Below, in pieces: positions 27,612 to 36,561 of a stretch of 64,000 bases of DNA. Position numbers and translations under genes: made by a program. This DNA comes from Snodgrassella communis. GTDB taxonomy: Bacteria; Pseudomonadota; Gammaproteobacteria; Burkholderiales; Neisseriaceae. Below the pieces are notes generated by a model. The model saw only the letters and a list, made by a program, of their open reading frames with translations. It did no database searches and had not been told where the DNA came from. How positions within the stretch are numbered: position 1 is the stretch's first letter; the number at the start of each line of letters is the position of its first letter. Where the stretch lies: positions 1 to 64,000 of the forward strand of contig NZ_CAJZCD010000003.1 of assembly GCF_914768045.1 (NCBI RefSeq), in the 5' to 3' direction.

Positions 27612-28299
27612 GAGCACACTCCCAACGATAAATTTCCAGTTCACACAATGGAAAAAACTCCAGAATCTTCTGATAGTCACGCGGATAAAACTGCCTGATT
27701 GGCAGTAGAAAACGTAAATCCAAGCTATCAAAAGAACAACCAAATACCTTGTAATCACTTCCAAGTCTGACGTGATGTTGCGTAAAACAATCTAGCAAAT
27801 CCCTTTTTTTCCAATCCCATACCGGATAATACTGACACTGGCTCTTCACAATCGAACCATGTCGCAACATACTCAGCCGCTGCTTTGGATTTTTCTCCAC
27901 CCTAGTACCATTCGCCACCGGCGTATTCGGCGGCAAATCAAACATCCGGCACATTACCTTTTGAATATCGGCATAATCAAAATCCTCCAATTGTGCTTCA
28001 TCAATCGCCGCCACATTGCACAAAGGCTGAAAAACATGTGCCTTGAGCATCTGATACAGTGCAGGATGCGGCAAACGGGTAATCTTGATACCAAACTGTC
28101 GCTCATATAAATCAAGCTGTTCTTCTACAAACTCCAGCTCTGGCACCAGATACAGATAATAAGGATAAACATGCGTAAAGCTGTCCTTAATAGCCAGATA
28201 AGCAGCAACAGCATTTTTACCCGTACTAAATGCCAGAATACTTTGCCTGTGTTCTCTAGCGACCTTCTTAATCGTCTTTACTCCAGACAAAATTGCCAT
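27598..28299 (-). CDS. PP-loop ATPase, PAPS-reductase-like (adenine nucleotide alpha hydrolase superfamily)
   Basis: A 233-residue protein. The N-terminal ILAFSTGKNAVAAYLAI occupies the place of the PP-loop SGGKDS of PAPS reductases, but with STGKNA, an altered nucleotide-binding loop. The later part has a Cys/aromatic-rich stretch (SQCQYYPVWDWKKRD) and DYKVFGCSFDSLDLRF. The C-terminal ECGLHG motif of assimilatory CysH enzymes is absent, so ordinary sulfate assimilation is unlikely. Similar stand-alone proteins occur in phages, mobile islands and DNA-modification (Dnd/Ibr-like) loci; that comparison is from general knowledge. First gene of a two-gene unit lying in a transferred-looking segment. 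Confidence 0.65.
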   Translation of the reverse strand: MAILSGVKTIKKVAREHRQSILAFSTGKNAVAAYLAIKDSFTHVYPYYLYLVPELEFVEEQLDLYERQFGIKITRLPHPALYQMLKAHVFQPLCNVAAIDEAQLEDFDYADIQKVMCRMFDLPPNTPVANGTRVEKNPKQRLSMLRHGSIVKSQCQYYPVWDWKKRDLLDCFTQHHVRLGSDYKVFGCSFDSLDLRFLLPIRQFYPRDYQKILEFFPLCELEIYRWECAHGKG

Positions 28300-28810
28300 A
28301 TACTCACAATCCCCCAGTAAAACAAAAATAGACTAAATCAATCTAATTGTATTAACTTTAAACGCTCAACCAACAATAATCCATACAAATCTTAAAAAAA
28401 CAATAAAATCTCTATATATTTCTTAATATCAGCATATTATGCTAATAATCATCGCATTAAAGTTAAATAAAAATATCAATTACCTTAATCTTGCCATTTT
28501 GCGTTTGCTAACTAATCCAGATATCACAGTCACAGAACATTCTTCAAAAAACAATCACTTTCACCATACACACCTAAATTAATTAACATAAAAGCATGTA
28601 TACAGTACTTTGAAGACTGCGCCCCAACGTCCAAACCCACTTTATTCCTGCCACCTTTGCTTACAAACCTTAAGAAACAAACCTAACTGTCCGTACCAGC
28701 AGCGGCTGTTAGCAACATCAACTACCCCATCCTTTCTCTTTAAAATATAGAGTTAAATCACACATCAAAGTTTACATACAGATCAAATATATAAAATATA
28801 TTATATTAAC
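28300..28810. other. AT-rich non-coding spacer
   Basis: Very AT-rich sequence upstream of the two-gene cassette, which must hold its promoter. I see no convincing gene and no long repeat. Confidence 0.5.
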
Positions 28811-28863
28811 GATGAATAATATTTTCAGAATTAACAACATTTGTAGACCAAGATCAAATTATT

Positions 28864-28979
28864 TGCTATTATTCTTAACCAAATAGCCAATAAGCTATTT
28901 ATTTTCCTGCATTCCCGCCATTTTATACGTCAATTTCTCTCCTATTTAGACCTATAAACTCCAATGGCGGGCTTTTTTT
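28864..28979 (+). ncRNA. Candidate small RNA with intrinsic terminator
   Basis: TGC plus TATTAT (28864-28872) forms an extended -10 promoter. A transcript from about 28879 would contain a first hairpin, AAATAGC/GCTATTT. It would end in a terminator: CCCGCCATT (28914-28922) pairs with AATGGCGGG (28963-28971), followed by CTTTTTTT. Length about 100 bases, with no gene immediately downstream. A 24-codon frame (28811-28885) overlaps the promoter, so an attenuator-type leader is the alternative. Confidence 0.45.
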
Positions 28980-29138
28980 ACACCAACACTAAAATCACAT
29001 ATCAGTAAATCAACAGTTGTTCTAAATCAATCAAACAGAGATTTCTTCTCAATAACACCATATCAACTTAAAAAAAATTGACAATTTAACATCGCCAATC
29101 CCAACCTCATTGAATTTTGAACTTTATCACCTGCCTAA

Positions 29139-29975
29139 TGGTATTAATGTAGCCGTCTCTTTACCCTGCTCAACCACATCAGCGCGGCTTGAGTAGCTAT
29201 ACTTAGCATGATTCGCAAAAATCACAATTACCCATCAAAGGCCTGCACAAACAAATCCAGCACATCCGCATACTCGTACCTGATTTCATCGCTACTTCTC
29301 TCAGCAAAAATCCTGACATCAATGCCCACTGCTGCCCCAGCTAGCAGCAGCCATTGCCTGACAGGATAGCGACATGCATCTTGCTCAGCCAGGTAGATAT
29401 CGAACACTAACTCACATAATAATGGCCAGCATATTACTATTTCACCATGCAAGTAATTGATGATAACAGCGCAGAGCTGGCCAGCGAGTGCCCCTTCAAT
29501 ATCTTGCAACAACAGCTTAAGCAAACGGCAGTAGTCTGCCAGCGCTAAAAGAAACCATCCACTATTGCGCCATGTAAACTGCACAGGCCTATGCCAAAGT
29601 CAACAGCCATCTGGGCAAACATCCATTAACCCAGTTTTTGCGCCAGCATCTGAACAGCCTGATTTATCTGGAGTTACCAACGCACCACCCTATGGCAGCA
29701 ATGGCTAGGCCTGCCTATATCACTCAAAGCCATACGAAAATGCATGGACACACACAGCAGCAACCCCATCATGATACTGCCTGCAAGGCCAATATTCAGG
29801 TACTCCCCCCGATATATCGAAGACAAAAATACAGCAATATCAGCAACAAAGTCAGCCTGTACCCACTTCGATAGCCGAATTTCGCTGAATACGCCAAGAG
29901 GTACACGTTTTCCTGTCAGCTCAGAAACTTCACCTATGCTATTCAGCGAAACGCCTAAACGAAGAATGATACAAA
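29139..29975 (+). pseudogene. Decayed, internally deleted copy of the hrpA 3' end
   Basis: The sequence follows intact hrpA codons from about 25818 to 26215, then jumps to about 26645 and follows it to the stop region near 27100, so roughly 430 bases are missing. Shared stretches include the segments reading catgattcgc, gccattgcctgacagg-like text and catccattaacccag. Many stops and small indels interrupt the frame. It is clearly a dead duplicate. The live gene, the cassette and this relic lie in the order hrpA, cassette, relic, as expected if an incoming segment replaced the original hrpA end and pushed the old end downstream. Confidence 0.88.
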
Positions 29976-30318
29976 CGCATAACTTGATAAAACAAATATC
30001 CTTGGTAGTAGCGCCAATTAACGCAAGAGCGAGCTGCTATTAATCCTGAATCGAATCAGCTTAATTAACTGAGGCAGAAATTGAGCATAATAGTCACCAT
30101 TGTAATTTTATGCCAATTTCATCCTGAAACTTTATTTTTATATTGCTGTTTGTATTATTTTTATTATCAATTAATAAAATTTGGCTTAGTTTGTAAATAA
30201 AGGAATATGTATGTTAACATTAATAGCATATAAATACCAAAAAGGAAGAAAATTGTAGAAAAAACTTAAAGTTAAAATTCATTAAAATATGATATTTTAT
30301 TTAAAGATTTTTTATTAA

Positions 30319-30338
30319 TTTCAAACAATTGTTTGAAA
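30319..30338. promoter_or_regulatory. 20-bp perfect palindrome before the autotransporter gene
   Basis: TTTCAAACAATTGTTTGAAA lies 17 bases upstream of the start codon and just before the AAGGAG ribosome site. It could be an operator or a hairpin that affects translation. The region 29976-30318 before it is AT-rich with no gene seen. Confidence 0.55.
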
Positions 30339-30355
30339 TCAAGGAGATAATCAGT

Positions 30356-33300
30356 ATGAAATATTCTAAGTTGATGCTTAAATCATTGGTTATTGCTGTT
30401 TCAATAGCATTGACTGCCTGTAATGAACATAGGGATCATTTACATGTGCATGCTACAAACACGGGTGGCAAATTAGGAGGAAGTGGTGCCGAAGGTACAC
30501 CACCTATACCATCGCCAAAACCGGAATTACCTTCACCAGTAGAGCCTTCTCCTGAACCTATCGATCCGCCTAAACCTATAGATCCTCCTGAACCTATAGA
30601 CCCGCCTAAACCTATCGATCCGCCTAAGCCTATCGATCCTCCTGAACCTATCGATCCGCCTAAACCTATAGACCCTCCTGAACCTATAGACCCTCCTAAA
30701 CCTATAGACCCTCCTAAACCTATAGACCCTCCTAAACCTATAGACCCTCCTGAACCTATTGACCCTCCTAAACCTATAGACCCTCCTGAACCTATAGACC
30801 CTCCTAAACCTATAGACCCTCCTGAACCTATTGACCCTCCTAAACCTATAGACCCTCCTGAACCTATTGACCCGCCTAAGCCTATCGATCCGCCTAAGCC
30901 TATCGATCCGCCTAAACCTATTGACCCTCCTAAACCTATAGACCCTCCTGAACCTATTGACCCTCCTAAACCTATAGACCCTCCTGAACCTATTGACCCG
31001 CCTAAGCCTATCGATCCGCCTAAACCTATCGATCCGCCTAAACCTATAGACCCGCCTAAACCTATTGACCCTCCTAAACCTATAGACCCTCCTGAACCTA
31101 TTGACCCGCCTAAGCCTATCGATCCGCCTAAACCTATTGAAATTCCAATGCCTTCGGATGACCCCTCCAAATTTGATAGTTCCGAAAGTGCCGAAAAAGT
31201 AGCATTAAGTAAGAATCAATATGGTGGTGATAATCAACAGGCTAATCGTTTGAATTTAAAAGACGCTCGTGATCAGGGACTTGATGGTAGTGGGGTAAAA
31301 GTGGGAATAGTTGATCTACCAGCTCATACTCAACATCCAGCATTACCCGAAAATACTGTTGATATGGGTGAGTTTGGTACTCACCACCCTCCCCAAAGTA
31401 CGCATACTCACGGAGATATAGTAGCATTGGTTTTAGCAGGTAAAAATGTTAATGATCGGGTATTGGGAATAGCTTCAAACGCTAATTTACATCTCGCTGC
31501 TGCGTCTTACCCGACACCAGGCCTCATAGAAGGACGTGTAGCAGCATTAAGTGCATTTCATGCTCTTAATCAGCAAGGTGTAAAAATTGTTAACAACAGC
31601 TATGGCAGCAATTATGCAGATCATAAGCAAAGATATATTGATTATGCTGATGAATATTTAAATCCTATAAATGCTACTGCTAAGGAAACATCTTATATAG
31701 GTCAGGTTACTTCTTTAGTACAGGATGATATGCTTTTTATCTGGGGTACAGCTAATAATGGTGAGAAGCAGCCCTCTATTCAATCGCTATTGCCATTGAT
31801 TGAACCTGAATTACAAAAAGGCTGGATAGCAGTAGCTGGGGTAGATCCGGATAATAAGATTAATGAGCGTTCTAATCGTTGTGGCGATGCCAAAGACTGG
31901 TGCATGGCTGCTTATTGGCGAGTTGACATGGCTAATCTAGAAGCACAGCCTGGTGAGGATATTAATTCGTTACCACTTTCTGCCGCGGCAGGTACCTCAA
32001 TCGCAGCGCCTCAGGTTACAGGTGCTGCCGTATTGGTGAAACAAAAATACCCATGGATGACTAATGACAATTTACGTACCACCTTACTCACCACGGCTAC
32101 CGACCTTGGTGCCAAAGGTGTGGATTCTGTTTATGGCTGGGGGTTGTTAAATATCGGTAAAGCAGTTAATGGTCCGGCACAATTTGCTTTTGGTAATTTC
32201 TCTGCCAATGTGACTGACGGACAATATATATTCAGCAATGACATAAGCGGAAAAGGCGGATTAATTAAAAATGGAAGCGGTACATTGATATTACAGGGGC
32301 AACATACTTATGAGGGTGAAACCCAGATTAACTCAGGTATGCTGGCTTTAGATGGCAGCAATCAATCAAAAGCACATATTGCTGATAGCGGTACCTATCA
32401 AGTTAAAGGTAGTACTGGTACTGTTAATAATGCAGGTACTTTCATAAGCCGTGATGCCACCATTAATGGCAATTTTACTCAGACAGCAGACGCCACCTTC
32501 CAAACCAATCTAGGTAGTCAAACCACCATCAATGGTACAGCTAATCTGGCCGGACGTTTGTATTTTGATGCACTTAAATCTGGCTTTATCCCAGAAACAG
32601 GAACAAAGGTTGAAGTGATAAATGCTCAGCAACGCAATGGTGAATTTGATAAAACAGAGTTATCCGCCAATATATTATTAGATGGCAAAACCGTTTATGA
32701 TGGCCATAATGTTAACTTTGATATTACCCGGATTCCTGCCCGTACAGCTGTTTTAGCCAATCATCTTTTAACACGCAGTGCAGCAGATCAGGCGATTCAA
32801 TCGGCAGCCGATGCGGTAGATAAAACCTTTACCCAACTGGATAGCTTGCAGATGTCTGAGCTACAGGATACGCAAAAGCAGGATTTAGTGGAAGGTGCTG
32901 TTAGTATCCAGAATGTACAATCAGCGCAAAGCCTGAAGCGGTCGCTATATTCTTTATCGGGAGCGGTATATAGCAATGCTAATGTGGTGAATACATTGGC
33001 AATGGGTAAACTGAATAATGATTTTATGTCATCTGTTCAGAACACTTCAGATAAAGTTGAAGCGATTGTTAAATTTAACCATGCTAAAAACCGTTGGAAT
33101 CCATCCGGAATCAAAGGTAAACAAAATACCAATAACGGTATACTGGGCGCCAACAAAAACTTCGGTAATGGTTTATCCGGCGCTATAGCCTATACTTTCC
33201 AGAATTCGAGCTGGAATGAACCTGATGCAAGTGCTGATATCAAAAGCAATGGTTTGATGATTGGTTCGTTCTATGCACCAGATGCATGGAAAGGCGCATT

Positions 33301-33877
33301 CCTTAGCGGCAGTTTAGGCTATAACCGTTTCTCCAACGATGTTAATCATCAGATATGGTTAGGAGAAAAAGTTGAGCAGAGCGGTGCCAAAGTCAAAGGA
33401 AATTTATGGCAACTGGCAGTTAACGGCGGTAAGCCATTTAACCTCAACAGACTAACGCTCACGCCACAATTGGGAATGAGATATGACTATCTGCAACAAA
33501 ACAGCTTTACAGAAGATGGCGCGCACGGATTTGGTTTGCATGCCAGAAAACTGAATAAAGGAGTAATAGCAGGTACTGCTAATTTATTAGCCCAATACCG
33601 CTTTGATATCAAAGACACATTGTATAGTATCTTTGGTTCAGTAGGAGTTGAGCATGATTTTCAGGATAGGGATTATGCCACTCGTGGCGGTTTTGCAGGT
33701 ATGCATAGCAATGAAAAAGCGGGCAGATGGTCTTCGGCCAAAACACGCTGGAATACAGCGGTAGGTAGTAATATACAAATCGGCCGAAATATCAATGCTG
33801 GTATACAATATCAGTATGAAAATGGTAATCATTGGCATAGTAATTCTGCCAAAGCGAATTTAAATATTCATTTTTAA
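30356..33877 (+). CDS. Lipoprotein autotransporter with subtilisin-like protease domain and 32 PIDPP repeats
   Basis: A 1173-residue surface protein. The start is ATG 30356 behind AAGGAG. A lipoprotein signal ends at LTAC (Cys22). A proline-rich stalk of 32 hexapeptides PIDPP(K/E) follows (residues ~68-259). An S8 subtilase domain has Asp in VGIVDLPA (~319), His in THTHGDIVA (~353) and Ser in AGTSIAAPQ (~547). A passenger repeat (GSGTLILQGQHTYEGETQIN) and a C-terminal autotransporter barrel (last ~280 residues) end in Phe. This resembles neisserial NalP/AspA, a lipidated protease that sheds surface proteins. Asp is followed by Leu rather than the usual Ser/Thr-Gly, and the His motif is HGD instead of HGTH, so activity should be checked. 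Confidence 0.9.
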   Translation: MKYSKLMLKSLVIAVSIALTACNEHRDHLHVHATNTGGKLGGSGAEGTPPIPSPKPELPSPVEPSPEPIDPPKPIDPPEPIDPPKPIDPPKPIDPPEPIDPPKPIDPPEPIDPPKPIDPPKPIDPPKPIDPPEPIDPPKPIDPPEPIDPPKPIDPPEPIDPPKPIDPPEPIDPPKPIDPPKPIDPPKPIDPPKPIDPPEPIDPPKPIDPPEPIDPPKPIDPPKPIDPPKPIDPPKPIDPPKPIDPPEPIDPPKPIDPPKPIEIPMPSDDPSKFDSSESAEKVALSKNQYGGDNQQANRLNLKDARDQGLDGSGVKVGIVDLPAHTQHPALPENTVDMGEFGTHHPPQSTHTHGDIVALVLAGKNVNDRVLGIASNANLHLAAASYPTPGLIEGRVAALSAFHALNQQGVKIVNNSYGSNYADHKQRYIDYADEYLNPINATAKETSYIGQVTSLVQDDMLFIWGTANNGEKQPSIQSLLPLIEPELQKGWIAVAGVDPDNKINERSNRCGDAKDWCMAAYWRVDMANLEAQPGEDINSLPLSAAAGTSIAAPQVTGAAVLVKQKYPWMTNDNLRTTLLTTATDLGAKGVDSVYGWGLLNIGKAVNGPAQFAFGNFSANVTDGQYIFSNDISGKGGLIKNGSGTLILQGQHTYEGETQINSGMLALDGSNQSKAHIADSGTYQVKGSTGTVNNAGTFISRDATINGNFTQTADATFQTNLGSQTTINGTANLAGRLYFDALKSGFIPETGTKVEVINAQQRNGEFDKTELSANILLDGKTVYDGHNVNFDITRIPARTAVLANHLLTRSAADQAIQSAADAVDKTFTQLDSLQMSELQDTQKQDLVEGAVSIQNVQSAQSLKRSLYSLSGAVYSNANVVNTLAMGKLNNDFMSSVQNTSDKVEAIVKFNHAKNRWNPSGIKGKQNTNNGILGANKNFGNGLSGAIAYTFQNSSWNEPDASADIKSNGLMIGSFYAPDAWKGAFLSGSLGYNRFSNDVNHQIWLGEKVEQSGAKVKGNLWQLAVNGGKPFNLNRLTLTPQLGMRYDYLQQNSFTEDGAHGFGLHARKLNKGVIAGTANLLAQYRFDIKDTLYSIFGSVGVEHDFQDRDYATRGGFAGMHSNEKAGRWSSAKTRWNTAVGSNIQIGRNINAGIQYQYENGNHWHSNSAKANLNIHF
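30557..31132 (+). repeat. Tandem array of 32 x 18 bp coding for PIDPPK or PIDPPE
   Basis: Exactly 32 units of 18 bases, 576 bases in total, all in frame. Units differ mainly by silent third-base changes (CCT/CCG, ATC/ATA/ATT) and by Lys or Glu at the last position. The unit length is a multiple of three, so copy-number changes alter stalk length without breaking the gene. Confidence 0.97.
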
Positions 33878-33910
33878 TAATGGCATGAATTATTAGCTGT
33901 CTGATTATAT

Positions 33911-33941
33911 AACTGAATTCCGGGATAACCGGAATTCAGTT
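33911..33941 (+). terminator. Terminator after the autotransporter gene
   Basis: A 13-bp perfect stem (AACTGAATTCCGG and its complement) with a 5-base loop lies 34 bases after the stop, followed by TTAT rather than a long T run. Confidence 0.65.
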
Positions 33942-33969
33942 TATGACTGTCCCATTCTTAGTACACCGC

Positions 33970-34089
33970 CTACGCATCAAATAGCGCTGCGTGCTTCAAC
34001 ATTTTATATCCATTTAGTGTCACATTGCTGAATATCTCATGCAGCTTTCCGGAACCATAAACCGTTAGCCATTCTTTGATTACTTTCAT
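33970..34089 (-). CDS. Possible 39-residue ORF, unassigned
   Basis: ATG at 34089 to TAG at 33970 encodes a soluble basic peptide beginning MKVIKEWLTVYGSG. No family is recognised and no clear ribosome site precedes it. It may be a fragment of a lost gene. The rest of the gap 33878-34260 shows nothing else beyond the terminator. Confidence 0.2.
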   Translation of the reverse strand: MKVIKEWLTVYGSGKLHEIFSNVTLNGYKMLKHAALFDA

Positions 34090-34343
34090 TGCTTACTTTA
34101 GATTATTAAAAAAGACATAAACTCAATACTGCCGGGCAATACATACACTGAAATCGCTCAATATAACTATATTGATATAAACTACCCGATCGAGTATCAG
34201 CTATGGCTATCCCATAACATTAACCATAATCAGGAAATTAATCTTGTCTAATCGTTAAAATTTTATTAGTATAATTAAATAAATTTAATTTCGGAGTATA
34301 GCTGTGTAATTTATAGCGAGTTGTTTCTATCAAAAATAATTAC

Positions 34344-34417
34344 AATTACTCGCGTGATGCACAGAAATCGTGTTTTTTTCTATCAAAATTTGATATGCAT
34401 TGCTTCACGCTGTAATT
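34344..34417 (+). promoter_or_regulatory. Structured leader upstream of the SulP transporter
   Basis: Arms AATTAC..GCGTGATGCA (34344-34361) and TGCA...TCACGC.GTAATT (34396-34417) can pair with small bulges. The loop contains TATCAAAATTTGATA (34381-34395), itself a 7-bp palindrome; TATCAAAA also occurs near 34329. TATAAT at 34270-34275 could be the -10. This gives a ~165-base leader that may be regulatory RNA or a protein-binding region. Confidence 0.45.
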
Positions 34418-34448
34418 CTCTTTTGTTTTTCAGTGGTGATTAAATTCA

Positions 34449-35930
34449 ATGCAATCTTTACGTCAAGAATGGTTTTCAAATATCAGAAATGATGCCCTAT
34501 CCGGGCTCGTCGTCGCACTTGCCCTTATCCCCGAAGCAATAGCTTTTTCAATCATTGCCGGTGTTGATCCCAAGACAGGACTCTATGCAGCTTTTTGTAT
34601 AGCGGTTATTACTGCTTTTACAGGCGGTCGCCCCGGTATGATTTCTGCTGCTACCGGTGCAATGGCATTATTGATTGCTGGTCTGGTTAAAGCGCATGGG
34701 ATTGAGTATCTACTGGCCGCAACCATCTTATGTGGTATTTTTCAGATTATTGCGGGTTTTCTTCAATTAGGAAACTTAATGCGCTTTGTTTCCCGCTCAG
34801 TAGTAACGGGGTTTGTTAATGCATTAGCTATCCTGATTTTTTTAGCCCAACTTCCCGAACTGACTAATGTAACATGGCATGTCTATGCGATGACTATCAC
34901 AGGGCTTGGTATTATTTATCTCTTCCCTTATATCCCCAAAGTTGGAAAAATTTTTCCTTCGCCACTACTGTGTATTCTTATCCTTACCGGTATCTATATG
35001 TATTTTAGAATGGATATACGTACAGTTGGTGATATGGGTACCCTGCCCACAAGCTTACCTACTTTTTTACTCCCGAATGTTCCTTTTAATCTCAATACTT
35101 TATTGATTATTTTACCTTACTCCATTTCATTAGCTATTGTTGGCTTATTAGAGTCGATGATGACCGCAACCATTGTAGATGATATTACCGATACGCCCAG
35201 TGATAAAAATCGTGAATGTAAGGGGCAAGGTATCGCCAATATCGTCACAGGTTTCTTCGGCGGTATGGCCGGTTGCGCAATGATTGGCCAATCAATGGTT
35301 AATATGAAGTCAGGCGGGCGGACGCGTTTATCCTCACTTATCGCAGGAACTGTACTTTTATTATTAGTGGTGTTTTTACAAGACTGGGTAAGCCAAATAC
35401 CCATGGCTGCATTAGTAGCTGTCATGATTATGGTTTCCATTGGCACCTTTAACTGGAACTCAATCAAAAATCTTAAATCGTACCCACTATCAACCAATAT
35501 TGTTATGCTTTCTACCGTAGTTGTGGTTGTATTTACCCATAACCTTGCTTACGGCGTATTTGTAGGGGTATTACTGGCATCATTATTCTATGCCAATAAA
35601 GTCGCCCATTATCTGCACATTAAGACCGAGCAACCCAGCAGCGAGCAACGTACTTATACAGTGTATGGACAAGTATTCTTTGCCTCTTCCGCAAAATTTA
35701 CTAGTTCATTTGACTTTAAAGAAGTCGTACAAAAGGTAACAATTGATCTTACTCAAGCACATTTCTGGGATATAACCGCTGTAGCAGCCTTAGATAAAGT
35801 TGTAATTAAATTCCGCCGAGCAGGCACACAAGTAGAAGTTTTAGGGCTGAATAAAGCCAGTAGTACAATTGTTGACCATTTTGGTGTTTATGATAAACCG
35901 GATGCCCAACAGAATTTAAATAATCACTAA
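34449..35930 (+). CDS. SulP-family inorganic anion transporter
   Basis: A 493-residue inner-membrane transporter with 10-12 hydrophobic segments and a C-terminal STAS domain (from about residue 395, including [22 protein letters not shown]). The SulP N-terminal signature region shows [35 protein letters not shown]. Substrates in this family are sulfate, bicarbonate, dicarboxylates or other anions; sequence alone does not decide. Single gene with a structured leader. It is the last host gene before the prophage. Confidence 0.9.
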   Translation: MQSLRQEWFSNIRNDALSGLVVALALIPEAIAFSIIAGVDPKTGLYAAFCIAVITAFTGGRPGMISAATGAMALLIAGLVKAHGIEYLLAATILCGIFQIIAGFLQLGNLMRFVSRSVVTGFVNALAILIFLAQLPELTNVTWHVYAMTITGLGIIYLFPYIPKVGKIFPSPLLCILILTGIYMYFRMDIRTVGDMGTLPTSLPTFLLPNVPFNLNTLLIILPYSISLAIVGLLESMMTATIVDDITDTPSDKNRECKGQGIANIVTGFFGGMAGCAMIGQSMVNMKSGGRTRLSSLIAGTVLLLLVVFLQDWVSQIPMAALVAVMIMVSIGTFNWNSIKNLKSYPLSTNIVMLSTVVVVVFTHNLAYGVFVGVLLASLFYANKVAHYLHIKTEQPSSEQRTYTVYGQVFFASSAKFTSSFDFKEVVQKVTIDLTQAHFWDITAVAALDKVVIKFRRAGTQVEVLGLNKASSTIVDHFGVYDKPDAQQNLNNH

Positions 35931-36561
35931 GAGAATCTAACAACGAAAATGGATAACCTGTATTGTGTGGGGTAGTGCTTTCTTTTGCACCTTTCTGCAA
36001 CACACACAAAAAAGGCTGAAATATAGGAAACACGGGGATTGTGGGAGGGGAAAGGGGGGAAAATTTGGGATTCAGCTTTTGTACCATTTTAGGCAAAAAT
36101 TGCGCATTTTTTGATACCTTTTGAACAGATTATAAATAAGGTTTGAGCAATGTTTAAACTGTTGCTAAAAGCCGGTTTTTATAGCTTTGGATAATGTGGT
36201 TTTATGTGTTTTGTGCGTAATAGTTTTTTGCCTTAAGTTTTACGTTGCCGTAAAACTTAAATTAAGCGTAAAAGTTAAAAAAATACTTTTTAAAAACATG
36301 TTTTTATACATTATTTTTTATTTGGCGCTATAGCTTGTAACTTTTTCGAAGATTCTACAACTCTCTTGTTTAGAAAATGACAACTAAACAAAAAACTAAA
36401 CAAAATGCACTGTTTTTTTGTTTAGTCTTTTGTTCAATTAAATTAATTAGTTATATAAGATTAAGAATCAGAACGCTTATCGACTAAACAAAAAAACATT
36501 TTTTTAATCGATAAAAAAAATTTGCTTAGAAATTCGTAAACTAGCCAAGCTAATCCTTTTT
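35931..36561. other. Prophage left-end region with inverted repeat and five ACTAAACAAA boxes
   Basis: No gene is seen here. A perfect 12-bp inverted repeat, TTAAGTTTTACG (36233-36244) with its complement at 36249-36260, has a partial third copy at 36265-36277. Boxes of the ACTAAACAAAA type lie at 36366-36374 (reverse, partial), 36383-36393, 36395-36405, 36416-36426 (reverse) and 36483-36493. In Mu the left end carries several transposase-binding sites, so these are candidates. Confidence 0.55.

Noticed and set aside
30557-31132. Regular repeat array that could be mistaken for CRISPR
   Set aside because: Units are contiguous, 18 bases, in frame and without spacers; it is a coding tandem repeat.
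30436-31170. Long open frame on the minus strand opposite the PIDPP repeats (glycine/serine/isoleucine repeats)
   Set aside because: It exists only because the 18-base repeat has no stop in the opposite frame; no ribosome site or independent support.
33878-34448. Insertion sequence remnant in the gap before sulP
   Set aside because: Only a hairpin terminator, a 39-codon frame and the structured leader are visible; no transposase motif or flanking repeat.
35959-35965. TGTATTG as proven left end of the prophage
   Set aside because: It matches the Mu end by seven bases only and the right end and target duplication are outside the window, so I kept it as a candidate boundary.
35806-36096. 96-codon frame on the minus strand across the sulP end and prophage border
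   Set aside because: Overlaps the real sulP coding end, is proline-rich and has no homology I recognise.
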